A DNA stretch of 64,000 bases, taken from positions 19,448 to 83,447 of the forward strand of contig CAOKQK010000004.1 in the NCBI GenBank assembly GCA_948470905.1, given 5' to 3'. Positions 43,920 to 52,446 of the stretch are shown here, piece after piece (position 1 is the stretch's first letter; every line of letters begins with the position of its first letter). The position numbers and the translations under genes were made by a program. The notes under the pieces are model-generated. The model ran no database searches. It was given only the letters and a program-made list of their open reading frames with translations, and was not told where the DNA came from. The stretch is from an uncultured Lachnospiraceae bacterium. Lineage in GTDB: Bacteria; Bacillota; Clostridia; Lachnospirales; Lachnospiraceae.

Positions 43920-43992
43920 TCTTATATTGTACCAGACGAAAATTACAGCTCGGTGACTGTGAAAAAAATGTCCGAAAGAAACAGCTGAGCTC

Positions 43993-45141
43993 CTACCGCC
44001 TGTACATCCGAATCTCGAAACAGGCTCCCCCGCCCGGCATATTCCTGGCCCTTATGGTTCCATTTTGACGTTCAAGAATCTCCTTTGCCAGTGCCAGACC
44101 AATGCCAATGCCGTCGGGGCCTGCATTCTTCCCCCGGTAAAACCGCTGAAAAAGATATGGAAGGTCCTCTTTGGCAAAACCGTCTCCCTCATCACAGATA
44201 AGGATTTCCGTATATAAGGGATTCTGCCCATAAGAGCAATGGATTGTCCCGCCCATATTATGTTCCATACAGTTTTTCATTAGATTCATGACCGCTTCCA
44301 TAGTCCATTCCAGGTCTGCTGTCACCGCCATTTCTCCCAATTCGGGTATATCCATCGAAATACCCGCATCCGCAAATAATTCCTGCAGGTTGTCTGCCGC
44401 AAGGACGAGCAAGGTAAAGACATCCACAGCTTCCTTTTGAAATGCCAGAGTCCCCGCATCCAGCCGGGATAAAATAAGCAGGCTCTCCTCCAGATGAGTC
44501 AGCCTTAAAAGCTGCTTTTTTATCTGTCCCAGCTTTTCTTTTTTATTGGATTGGGATTTTTGCAGGGACATATTGGACGGCGTTTCTGCCAATGTCTGCA
44601 GGGATAAGGAAATGGCTGTAATGTGCGTTTTCAGCTGATGCGCAATGTTGGACAGATTCTCCGCAAAATCATTTTTTGCCTGTACTGCCGCATCTTTTGT
44701 CTGATAAAGAAATGTAACTGTCTTATATATTTCGTCTTCTAATTTGGAAAAATTATCCTCTCCGGAGGCGGAGAGGATGACAGCTTTCCCAATATTCACC
44801 TGTTCCAGAAAATCCGACAATTCCTGTATCCGTTTCGCTTCTCTTTTGTTTCTGATCATAAAGGTCACGGCAAAAAGAAGATTTCCCCCCAGGAAACCTG
44901 CCATTGCAAAGGAAATATCATATGTATCAGCATTTCTGCGTGTATAATCCTTCAGCGCCGCAAGAACCATGCTCCTCATTTCCGGTTCCTGCTCCAATAC
45001 TTCATCACAGACAGCATATAACAAATCAAACTGCTGCCTTTCGTAATGATAAGACAGCAGCAGGATAGCCACAGCAGCAGAGATCAGGCTGACCGCTGTG
45101 ACAAATCCTAAAGTGATGGCAACATTTTTCCGACCGCTCAT
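43993..45141 (-). CDS. Sensor histidine kinase of a BceS-like two-component system
   Basis: 382 residues. Two transmembrane helices flank a short extracellular loop, so the ligand is probably sensed with help from the ABC transporter. H-box 'NIAHQLKTHITAISLSL' near 167, N-box 'NLMKNCMEHN', G1 'DEGDGFAKEDLPYLFQRF' and G2 'GIGIGLALAKEIL'. The ATG overlaps the stop of the regulator gene (ATGA), so the two are translationally coupled. An earlier in-frame start would overlap the regulator by 50 bp and is rejected. Confidence 0.92.
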   Translation of the reverse strand: MSGRKNVAITLGFVTAVSLISAAVAILLLSYHYERQQFDLLYAVCDEVLEQEPEMRSMVLAALKDYTRRNADTYDISFAMAGFLGGNLLFAVTFMIRNKREAKRIQELSDFLEQVNIGKAVILSASGEDNFSKLEDEIYKTVTFLYQTKDAAVQAKNDFAENLSNIAHQLKTHITAISLSLQTLAETPSNMSLQKSQSNKKEKLGQIKKQLLRLTHLEESLLILSRLDAGTLAFQKEAVDVFTLLVLAADNLQELFADAGISMDIPELGEMAVTADLEWTMEAVMNLMKNCMEHNMGGTIHCSYGQNPLYTEILICDEGDGFAKEDLPYLFQRFYRGKNAGPDGIGIGLALAKEILERQNGTIRARNMPGGGACFEIRMYRR

Positions 45142-45809
45142 ACGGTATCCTCCATACGATATCCCACGCTCCTGACCGTTTTCAGACAAGACGGCTGATG
45201 AAGCTTGTCCCGCAGGCGTTTCATAGTGACAGTCAGGGTATTATCATTCACATAATTTCCATTCACGTCCCACACCTGCTCCAAAATTTTTTCTCTGGTG
45301 ACAGTCTTTCCCTTATTCAACAGCAAATACAAAAGAAGCTCGTACTCTGAAACGCTTAGATCAATTTCCTCTGACTGCTGAAAGACCGTCCGGCGGTTTC
45401 TGTCAAGCATGATCCCGTCACAGGCAAGATACTGGCAGGCTACATTTCCTGTCCTGCGCAGTACCGCCTGTATCCTGAAATACAACACACTCAACTCAAA
45501 AGGCTTTACCACATAATCATCTGCCCCACTCTGGAAACCCGAGACAATATCGCGGGAGTCATCCCGAACCGTAAGGAACAGGACGGGCAGTTCTCTCCAT
45601 CTGCCGCGGATCCATTGACACAGGCTGTCGCCGCGCCCGTCCGGCATGTTCCAGTCCATCAGGACAACCGCCGGCACATGAGCCAGCAGCGCCTTTTTTA
45701 CCTCCGAAACCGCTGCATACACCGCTACATTAAAGTTTCTCTGCTCCAGATATTCTTTCACCGCTGCCGCAATATCAGCGTCATCCTCCACATAATACAA
45801 TTCGATCAT
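45138..45809 (-). CDS. OmpR-family response regulator
   Basis: 223 residues. Receiver domain acidic pair in 'VEDDADIA', phosphoacceptor D52 in 'VLMDWNMPDG', Thr in 'LFLTVRDD' and Lys in 'VVKPFEL'. The C-terminal winged helix has 'SVSEYELLLYLLLNKGKTV' and 'VNDNTLTVTMKRLRDKL'. It resembles BceR/VraR-type regulators of antimicrobial-peptide transporters; the ABC pair downstream is its likely target. A family C element and an extended -10 lie upstream. Confidence 0.93.
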   Translation of the reverse strand: MIELYYVEDDADIAAAVKEYLEQRNFNVAVYAAVSEVKKALLAHVPAVVLMDWNMPDGRGDSLCQWIRGRWRELPVLFLTVRDDSRDIVSGFQSGADDYVVKPFELSVLYFRIQAVLRRTGNVACQYLACDGIMLDRNRRTVFQQSEEIDLSVSEYELLLYLLLNKGKTVTREKILEQVWDVNGNYVNDNTLTVTMKRLRDKLHQPSCLKTVRSVGYRMEDTV

Positions 45810-45929
45810 CCCAGACAGCCCGCCTTATACTTTTTATATATTGAATCATGATCACAGACCGATCATGATTCAAATATCCATTCGCCCGTTTCCCAGCACA
45901 GATTAAGGATGTGTTTTACCACACCCCCT

Positions 45930-45992
45930 CGCTTCAGCGCACATGAAATCAGAAGCTGCTGCAGTTCACACACGGAACCTCCGTGTCAACAT
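45930..45992 (-). repeat. Family C promoter-proximal element, copy 2
   Basis: Minus strand: begins at the TATAAT of the promoter, continues 'GTTGACACGGAGG..CCGTGTG', 'CTTCTGATTTCATGTGCGC' and 'TGAAGCG'. Same blocks and order as 13396-13450, with a 7-9-nt insertion in the middle. Confidence 0.6.
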
Positions 45993-45999
45993 TATAGCA
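45991..45999 (-). promoter_or_regulatory. Extended -10 promoter of the response regulator operon
   Basis: TGC-TATAAT on the minus strand, an extended -10 box without a clear -35. The predicted leader is about 175 nt and contains the family C element. Confidence 0.5.
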
Positions 46000-46110
46000 C
46001 ATAAATGTTACAGATCCGTGACCGGTTTTAATCATTAATATCCCTACCCTCTTAAGATTAAATTAGGAAAAAGTCAACAAATAAATAAACTTCTTAAAAC
46101 CTTTACCAAC

Positions 46111-46116
46111 TATAAT
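46111..46116 (+). promoter_or_regulatory. -10 box of the VanZ gene
   Basis: TATAAT, with no good -35. Transcription would start near 46123, just 8-10 nt before P1 of the family B leader, so the leader RNA would be almost entirely this element. Confidence 0.45.
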
Positions 46117-46129
46117 AGTGTTATTCAAA

Positions 46130-46232
46130 CAGCCTCGCAGCGGAAACGACCCGGAAGAAAATTGTAGCTGCGTCCTATGCAGATGAAATTTTCTTCCAGA
46201 CCAGGGGGCGTTGCAGCGCAGAGGCGGAACTC
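46130..46232 (+). promoter_or_regulatory. Family B structured leader, VanZ gene
   Basis: P1 GCCTC/GAGGC, P2 ACG/CGT plus C/G pairs, P3 GGAAGAAAATTGTAGCTG against CAGATGAAATTTTCTTCC (hairpin 46152-46198). Then 'GCAGCGCAGAGGCGGAAC', AAAGGAG and ATG 17 nt later. Confidence 0.75.
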
Positions 46233-46248
46233 AAAAAAGGAGATCAAT

Positions 46249-46862
46249 ATGCCGATCACAGATATTTTAATCCGTTCCATAAGCGGATACCTTTTCGCAG
46301 TTCCGGTAATATTACTGCATTTTTGGCACCTGAAAAGAGCCGGAAAAAACAGACCCCCATCCATATCGGGGCAGTATTTGTATTTTGCTATTATCTGATC
46401 GGTATTCTGACAATGACAGGTATCGGCAGATTAAGGGCCTTTTCACCGAGAATTGTGCTGATACCCTTTTTAGACATGATAAGCGGACCCATTGATACCA
46501 TTTTAAATATTATTTTGTTTGTCCCATTGGGCTGTTTTCTTCCCCTGCTGTACAGGAAATACAACCATATAAACAGCACCGCCTTGACAGGTTTTCTTTT
46601 TTCATTATCCATTGAGCTGGTGCAAATGTTTGGTCGCGGTTCAACGGACATCAATGATCTTATCACAAATACGGCCGGGACATGCCTGGGATACCTCATA
46701 TATAAGCCGTTATCCACACTAATCCCCCAAGAGCTTCATGGCAGGCTTTTGGGGAATTACGCCAACGATAAACTTGAAGTATTGTTTATCACCGCAGTCT
46801 CATTTGTGGTCATGGTGACAATTCAGCCTGTTGTCATCAGCAGCCTGTTCCGCCTTGGATAG
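46249..46862 (+). CDS. VanZ-family membrane protein, two frames joined by a -1 shift
   Basis: The ATG at 46249 has AAAAGGAG 6-7 bases upstream and starts a hydrophobic N-terminus ('MPITDILIRSISGYLFAVPV'). This frame closes at 46398. The rest of a VanZ domain ('FCYYLIGILTMTGIGRL', 'NIILFVPLGCFLPLLY', 'SLSIELVQMFGRGSTDINDL', 'NTAGTCLGYLIY') is open in the -1 frame to 46862. The frames meet at A AAA AAC (46344-46350), codon-phased GGA AAA AAC, with CCCC/GGGG able to pair 4 nt downstream. A -1 slip gives the expected junction 'GKKQTPIHIG'. Either programmed frameshifting or a one-base loss in the A-run explains it. VanZ proteins are linked to low-level teicoplanin resistance and envelope stress. 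Confidence 0.7.
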
Positions 46863-46865
46863 ATT

Positions 46866-46914
46866 CTAGTACTGCGTTGCGCATATAACAGTGAATTCAG
46901 CACCGCAGTACTAG
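46866..46914. terminator. Long inverted repeat between the VanZ and PfkB genes
   Basis: CTAGTACTGCG (46866-46876) and CGCAGTACTAG (46904-46914) are perfect 11-bp arms, 27 bp apart, exactly filling the gap between convergent stop codons. Bidirectional terminator, although no T-run is present. Confidence 0.6.
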
Positions 46915-46915
46915 T

Positions 46916-47956
46916 CTATGCAAGCTGCTCCAGGAGCCTGAAAATATCCTCCCTCTTTCCCAGCCCGTCCGAAAATGCGGTTGCGCCGCCTGCTGCCGTT
47001 CCAAGCCTCAGCGCATATCCGTAATCGCAGGCTGCCGCGTCAGCAGGCACACACCCACCGCACTCCTTTGCATTCGTGTCTTCGCAGCCAGCTTGCTTGC
47101 CGCTCTCCGCCGCAGCCGCGCAGAACTCCGCTCCTGCACGCGCGCCGCAATCCGTCACCCCCCTCACACCTGCGCAACCAGCCACAAATCCCGCCACCAT
47201 GGAGTCTCCTGCACCCACGGAATTCCGGACCGTACCCCTGCACGCTCCGCAGACATGGACCCCGCCCTTCTCATCCACCAGCACAGCGCCCTCACCAGCC
47301 CTGGACACCAGCACGTTCACGGCGCCCATACTTTTAAGCCTGCCTGCATACTCCACAATCATCTCCGTAGTGTCAGGCTTTACTCCGAAGATTTCTCCCA
47401 GCTCAAAATCGTTGGGCTTTACCAGAAAAGGCTTATATTTCAACACGTTTAACAGCAGCTTCCCGGCAGCGTCCACCACCGCCCGCACCTTTTTGTCCGC
47501 GAGCTTCCCAAGAATCCTCTCATAGATATCCTCCGGCAGGGAGGGCGGAATGCTGCCGGAGAGAATTATGGTATCGCCGTCTCTGATCACATCCAACATG
47601 GCAAAAAACTCGTGCAGTTTATTGGAAGGAATCTCGGGACCCTGCCCGTTCAAATCCGTCTCTGCGGAGGCTTTGATCTTCACATTGATCCTCGAAAAGC
47701 CCTGCTCCAGGTGGACAAAATCCGTCTCTATCCCGCCTTCCCGCAGTCCCTGCTCAATGGCGCGCCCCGTAAAGCCCGCCACAAAGCCCAGCGCTCTGGA
47801 CCTGATCCCAAGCTCCCTAAGCACAACAGACACATTGATGCCCTTTCCTCCAAAATAGATTTCCTCGCCCCTTGCGCGGTTTACTTCCCCCACCTTTATA
47901 TCATCGAAATGAATACAATAATCCACCGCAGGGTTAAATGTCACGGTATAAACCAT
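46916..47956 (-). CDS. PfkB-family sugar-phosphate kinase (1-phosphofructokinase/tagatose-6-P kinase type)
   Basis: 346 residues against ~305 for FruK. N-terminal 'TFNPAVDYCIHFDDIKVGEVNR' and 'GGKGINVSVVLRELG' are FruK-type. The catalytic signature is 'NSVGAGDSMVAGFVAG' with the base Asp, and the C-terminus is 'LRLGTAAGGATAFSDGLG'. It phosphorylates fructose-1-phosphate or a related ketose phosphate with ATP. An insertion of about 45 residues, rich in Cys, Ala and Gly ('CGARAGAEFCAAAAESG', 'KECGGCVPADAAACDYG'), splits the helix after the active site; other PfkB proteins pass directly to the 'YAL.LG' helix. GGAG precedes the ATG. No fru PTS gene is adjacent. Confidence 0.87.
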   Translation of the reverse strand: MVYTVTFNPAVDYCIHFDDIKVGEVNRARGEEIYFGGKGINVSVVLRELGIRSRALGFVAGFTGRAIEQGLREGGIETDFVHLEQGFSRINVKIKASAETDLNGQGPEIPSNKLHEFFAMLDVIRDGDTIILSGSIPPSLPEDIYERILGKLADKKVRAVVDAAGKLLLNVLKYKPFLVKPNDFELGEIFGVKPDTTEMIVEYAGRLKSMGAVNVLVSRAGEGAVLVDEKGGVHVCGACRGTVRNSVGAGDSMVAGFVAGCAGVRGVTDCGARAGAEFCAAAAESGKQAGCEDTNAKECGGCVPADAAACDYGYALRLGTAAGGATAFSDGLGKREDIFRLLEQLA

Positions 47957-48005
47957 AATAATCTCCGTTCAGCCTATTTTACGCGCCTGCAAGCCTTTCT
48001 TCCGG

Positions 48006-49769
48006 CTACCTATACTCGCCCTTCTGCTGCTCCTTCAGCACCACAAATGTCGTAGGCAGCATCCCACCGTCCTCTGCAGGCATCAGGAAGCCATCCCCGT
48101 ACAGGCAGCGCACCGGCGCTGAAACCGCATCCCCAAGCAGTACAAAATAGGGCATCTGCTTCGCCTGTTTCTTTAAATGCACGGGCACATGGTTCTGCAT
48201 AACCTTTGAAATTTCTTCCAAAAGCGCCCTGCACATGCCGGCAATCTCCTCTGCGGGCTCCTCCAGAATCTTCCAAAGCATCTCCTCCTGCTCCCCGGTA
48301 AAGACAGGCGCATTGACGGCAAGTGTACCTTCTTTCTGCACTACATAACCTGCCCGCACCATCTCCGCTGCCGTCTCCCTGTCGTTTTCACTGAAATGCG
48401 CCGTTCTCCCCGCCGCAATATCCATAAAGATATTTGTACGCATTTGATTACCAAAGAAATAATGCTGCACAAATTCACCGTTTACAGGAAAATCCATGAA
48501 CTTGACATAACCTGATCCATGCTCCACAGTGGCATTGCCAAAGCCCCATCTGACACCGCCCTCCCTCTCGCGGGTTTCCTGACTGTCCGCACCGCTTTTC
48601 TGACTGTCCGTGCGGGCTTCCTGGCTGTCCGCACCGCTTTTCTGGCTGTCCGTGCGGGCTTCCTGACTGTCCGCACCGCTTTTCTGGCTGTCCGTGCGGG
48701 CTTCCCGGCTGTCCGCGCCGCTTTTCTCCACTCCCCAGCGAAAGCACCGGCTACCGAATACATCCACCGGATAATCCAGCGCTATGCTCTCCTGAAACTT
48801 GCAGATTACTCCATAGTGTAGCAGCATGCACGCCGTCTGCCAGCGGAATGTGTTTCCGTCCATGTCCGCACCCCCAAAGCCCAGGCTCCTTATGGCAGCT
48901 TCTTTCTCAAGCACCGCCTGTTTTACCTTTCCGGCAATTTCCTCCTTTAAGCGCGCAGTCTTCTGTCCTGCCTCCCTCTGAAACTCCCTGGTAAAGATCA
49001 CAAGGTTGCTGCAATATCTGCCGCCCTCCATATGCAGCAGGTCATACTTGCAGAGCTTCTTCAGCTCGTCCTCCATATAGGGCACGCCCACTCCGATCTC
49101 CAGGCTGATCTGCTCCGCACCCAGCCTGTCATTATAGCACGCAAACAAAATATTCTGTGCCAGCACCCCGTCGCATACATTCCCATAATGACTCACATCG
49201 CCCCAAAAGCGAAATCCAAACCTCCTGGGATTATAGCTCTGTTCCCCGTAATTTCTCTCCATACCCATACCATCCTTTACTATCTTCCTCGACTTAAACA
49301 ACAGATACTTCACCATTGCCTCGCTGACAGAAAGGATGTCCGCAATCTGGGCACAGGACCTGTTTTCCAGATAATAAAGGATCGTGGCGCGCCGGTATTT
49401 CTCCGCCAGCAGTGCAAGCTCCCTGCGAAGCAGCAAAATGTCAGAATCTTCCCCCAGCACAGCCTCAAAGGCATCAGCCGCACCGGAATCAGGCAAAAGC
49501 TCCTCCGCCGGAAGCTCCTCCGCAAAGCCGCCTTCCCTGTCCTGCTGCCTTTTCCTGCACCACTGCCTGTATACATTGCCTGCCACCGCCCACATAAAGC
49601 CGTAAAAAGCCCTGTCGTCCCGAATATTTGCCGAGGATCTGTAGATCTCTACCACGATATCCTGCGCCAGATCCTCCGCGTCATACCGGCTCGATGTCCT
49701 GGCCATACAATAAGAAAATATAGCCTTTGATGCCTCCGCTATCTTTTCATCCAGTTCCTGTTTCTCCAA
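48006..49769 (-). CDS. ECF sigma factor with ~420-residue C-terminal extension (2)
   Basis: 587 residues. Region 2 ('DLAQDIVVEIYRSS', 'FYGFMWAVAGNVYRQW') and region 4 ('RRATILYYLENRSCAQIADI', 'VSEAMVKYLLFKSRK') occupy the first ~165 residues. The extension is homologous to that of 22341-24005: W-G near 190, winged-helix-like 'AEQISLEIGVGVPYMEDELK', 'LLHMEGGRYCSNLVIF', then a long helical part. A 14-residue repeat (SGADSQEARTDSQK and variants, ~3.5 copies, residues ~348-398) is inserted. The start is TTG at 49769, 8-9 bases after AGGAGG. A family B leader and a perfect dyad lie upstream. No anti-sigma gene is seen. Confidence 0.85.
   Translation of the reverse strand: MEKQELDEKIAEASKAIFSYCMARTSSRYDAEDLAQDIVVEIYRSSANIRDDRAFYGFMWAVAGNVYRQWCRKRQQDREGGFAEELPAEELLPDSGAADAFEAVLGEDSDILLLRRELALLAEKYRRATILYYLENRSCAQIADILSVSEAMVKYLLFKSRKIVKDGMGMERNYGEQSYNPRRFGFRFWGDVSHYGNVCDGVLAQNILFACYNDRLGAEQISLEIGVGVPYMEDELKKLCKYDLLHMEGGRYCSNLVIFTREFQREAGQKTARLKEEIAGKVKQAVLEKEAAIRSLGFGGADMDGNTFRWQTACMLLHYGVICKFQESIALDYPVDVFGSRCFRWGVEKSGADSREARTDSQKSGADSQEARTDSQKSGADSQEARTDSQKSGADSQETREREGGVRWGFGNATVEHGSGYVKFMDFPVNGEFVQHYFFGNQMRTNIFMDIAAGRTAHFSENDRETAAEMVRAGYVVQKEGTLAVNAPVFTGEQEEMLWKILEEPAEEIAGMCRALLEEISKVMQNHVPVHLKKQAKQMPYFVLLGDAVSAPVRCLYGDGFLMPAEDGGMLPTTFVVLKEQQKGEYR
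48577..48727 (-). repeat. 42-bp tandem repeat inside the second ECF sigma gene
   Basis: About 3.5 units of 42 bp encoding a Ser/Asp/Glu/Lys-rich, uncharged-to-acidic 14-mer. Units differ by only a few bases, so the array is recent and in frame. Confidence 0.85.
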
Positions 49770-49790
49770 ATTGCTTCCTCCTATTCCAGT

Positions 49791-49911
49791 TCCGCCTCTG
49801 CACTTCAGTTCCCGTTTACGGGAACTTGCCCCCTTGTCTGGAAGGATTTTTCATCGGTTCAGACCACCGCTGAAAATTTCTTCCGGGGCGTTTCCGTTCC
49901 GAGGCTGTTTT
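49791..49911 (-). promoter_or_regulatory. Family B structured leader, second ECF sigma gene
   Basis: P1 GCCTC/GAGGC, P2 ACGCCCC/GGGGGC. P3 hairpin 49840-49884 carries CAGCGG...CCGATG instead of CAGCTG...CAGATG, a T-A to G-C double change that keeps pairing. The extra GTTCCCG/CGGGAAC hairpin sits between P2 and P1. AGGAGG and the TTG start follow. Confidence 0.78.
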
Positions 49912-50021
49912 TAAGTACCGTAAATTCGTCCGGCGCCCTCCGGGAAACTATTGTCACTGTTTTGGAGCTCCCCTCCTGTCCTGCAACGGTTTTCAATTTG
50001 TAATTCAAGGATGCGCATTCC

Positions 50022-50044
50022 CCTTACACCCTATTAGTGTAAGG
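50022..50044. promoter_or_regulatory. Candidate operator upstream of the second ECF sigma gene
   Basis: CCTTACAC-CCTATTA-GTGTAAGG, perfect 8-bp arms. It lies ~110 bp above the family B leader and ~60 bp after the chemoreceptor stop, so it could be a TetR-like operator for the sigma gene or a terminator hairpin for neither strand (no T-run). Confidence 0.45.
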
Positions 50045-50105
50045 AAAAGAAAAACGGTTAAACTTTTAGGAGAAAAAAATGACCGGCTTCCCCCCGATAT
50101 CACAG

Positions 50106-52151
50106 TCAACGTTGAAATTTTGTAATAATGTCCTTAATTTGTCTGGAACTGTCCTGCTGCTCCTGCACCAGGTCGTTGATCCTCTCGGCCATCTCATTGG
50201 TCACTTCATTCTTTTCTATGATATTATTGATCGCCTTCTCATTTTCATTGGATGCCTGATAAATTGTCTCCATCTGCTGCCTGATATTTTCCACGAATTC
50301 CGTCACGGAATCGGATTCCCGCCCGATACCCTCAATGAGCGTCATCAATTCACTGGTACTTTCATTGCAGTTCGCGGAAATTCCCGCTATCTCGCTGAAA
50401 TAGTAGGAAACGTCCTTTTCCAGAAAATCAATTATCTCATTAAAACAATTCTTGATCCCTTTCACACTCTCGTCTGTTTCCCTGCAAATCTTCTGGATTT
50501 CTCCCACCGTGCGTGAGGAATCATTCGCCAGGTTTCCGATTTCACCCGCCACAACTGCAAATCCGCGGCCGGCCTCCCCTGCCCTTGCCGCCTCAATAGA
50601 TGCATTCAGGGACAGAAGATTAGTCTGGCTGGTAATGTCAAGTATTTGTTCTGCCATCTGGTTTATTTTGGCCAATGCCTGCAGGGACTCTAATGCTCCC
50701 TCTATCCTGGATTTGGTCCGGCCGATTCGTTCCTCAGTGACAGCCAGCGTATGATTTGCATTTTCAGCCATGTGCCTGGTGGATTCCAGGAGCACATTCC
50801 CTTTTCTCTTCCCATTTCCCAGCTGGTCATTCACCTGCCTGATGAGCTCTGTAATATTTGCCACATCCGAATTCATTCCCTGTATGGAAGTATTGGTATT
50901 CGACATGCTGGCGGAAAGCTCCTCCGTGGTAGCCATATTGTCCACGGCACAGTCCACAAGCGACGATGCCGCCCTCTCCATTGTATCCACCCCGCTGTTC
51001 AAGGTGTCGGAGCAGCCGTCCAGCGTATTGACGATCCCCTCCCATACGCCTGTCAAATGGTCAACAGAAGCTGCCATTCTGCCCACCTCGCTTTTGCTTC
51101 CCACATATTTACTGATCTCCTGATTTCGCGCCAGAGATAAGTCCCCCAGCTTATTCACTGCCGTCTGTACTTTCATAAGAGGCTTTGTGATCAGTTTTGA
51201 CACAAAGAAAGCCGCAAGCATGATAAGCGCCAGAGCCAGCATACAGTAAAGGAGCAGCTTATACAGCATGACCCTGCTGGCATGGAAAACCTCTTCCTTG
51301 GAATCGCTCATGGTCAGCACGAGATGGTACTGAGGGAGGCTTTTATAGCACATGATGTATTCTTCCCCATCTGCATCATATTCCATATACCCTTCGCCAT
51401 CTCCTTCTGCCACCCTGCCCAGGACTGCCAGAAAATTCTCATCCTCCACCGGCTGTGCCGTCAACGCGGTATCGGAAGACAGCACATACACCAGGCTGTC
51501 GCTGTCCAGAATGGTATATTCCGCTCTGTCCAGTCCCTCCACGGTGAAGTTCTCCAGCAGCGCGCCCAGCTCACTGATGAACGGGCCGCCTCCCACAAAT
51601 CCGATAGGTGTGGTGCCGTCCGTGTCATAGACCGCCATACGCATGTTCAGTATCATCTGGCCCGATGCCGGAGACATGAATACCCCCCCATTGTATAATC
51701 CCCCTTCACTCCCGGTCATAGCCGCCAGATAAGGCGCCACGGCATCTCCTGTCCGAAGGACCATCCCCAGCCCGGACGGAGAAGAATGGACCCGTACCGC
51801 CGTTTCCCATGTACTTGTATAGATCCCCTCCCACGCCGTCAGGTTTTCGTAATATCTCGTGGTATATTCCTGGGCTGTCTTAATATACGCCTTGTTTTCC
51901 GGCTGTTTCAATAAATCCCTTATCTCCTGTGCGGATGCATACTCCTTTAAATAAGTTTCTGCGGAATCCACATACTGGCCCAGCAGATTTGCCTGTGCGT
52001 TCAATGCGGTATTCATCTCATCCGTCGCCGTTTTCCGCATGGTATTGTTCATGTCTATGGACTGCGCCAGATACAAGACTCCAAAACACAACACTGCGAT
52101 GAGCACCACACACCCTGTAATGACAGTGGACATCTTTAAATTTTTTCCCAT
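50106..52151 (-). CDS. Methyl-accepting chemotaxis protein with Cache sensor (2)
   Basis: 681 residues. Transmembrane helices at ~8-28 and ~298-320 enclose an extracellular Cache-type domain ('[21 protein letters not shown]', shortened here as '[16 protein letters not shown]', and '[12 protein letters not shown]'). A HAMP-like linker and signalling domain follow, with the tip '[20 protein letters not shown]' and '[14 protein letters not shown]'. The adaptation sites cannot be assigned by eye. It is an orphan receptor with a sequence distinct from the one at 38610-40637, so it probably senses another ligand. Confidence 0.92.
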   Translation of the reverse strand: MGKNLKMSTVITGCVVLIAVLCFGVLYLAQSIDMNNTMRKTATDEMNTALNAQANLLGQYVDSAETYLKEYASAQEIRDLLKQPENKAYIKTAQEYTTRYYENLTAWEGIYTSTWETAVRVHSSPSGLGMVLRTGDAVAPYLAAMTGSEGGLYNGGVFMSPASGQMILNMRMAVYDTDGTTPIGFVGGGPFISELGALLENFTVEGLDRAEYTILDSDSLVYVLSSDTALTAQPVEDENFLAVLGRVAEGDGEGYMEYDADGEEYIMCYKSLPQYHLVLTMSDSKEEVFHASRVMLYKLLLYCMLALALIMLAAFFVSKLITKPLMKVQTAVNKLGDLSLARNQEISKYVGSKSEVGRMAASVDHLTGVWEGIVNTLDGCSDTLNSGVDTMERAASSLVDCAVDNMATTEELSASMSNTNTSIQGMNSDVANITELIRQVNDQLGNGKRKGNVLLESTRHMAENANHTLAVTEERIGRTKSRIEGALESLQALAKINQMAEQILDITSQTNLLSLNASIEAARAGEAGRGFAVVAGEIGNLANDSSRTVGEIQKICRETDESVKGIKNCFNEIIDFLEKDVSYYFSEIAGISANCNESTSELMTLIEGIGRESDSVTEFVENIRQQMETIYQASNENEKAINNIIEKNEVTNEMAERINDLVQEQQDSSRQIKDIITKFQR

Positions 52152-52364
52152 AGCTAACCTCCATCAATACATATTTTTGCCTGTCCTTAATGTAATCCGC
52201 AGAATCCCTGATGTCTTTTTTTAAATTTGCCTCCCTCTCAGGCTTTATTTATTTTAATACTTTCTCTTATATCATAATCTAATTTTAATTAGGCATAAAT
52301 GCCCTATATGGACTTTTTATGCAGCTGTATTTATACAATTTTACCATAAACCTTGATAATCCAA

Positions 52365-52393
52365 TTGCATTTTATTGAAAAATATGCTAAAAT
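52365..52393 (+). promoter_or_regulatory. Promoter of the AraC-family gene
   Basis: -35 TTGCAT, 17-bp spacer, -10 TAAAAT, about 50 bp before the start codon. Confidence 0.65.
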
Positions 52394-52446
52394 TGACATA
52401 ATTTGATGGAAGAATTTAATATTACATATAATCAAAGGAAAGCAAA

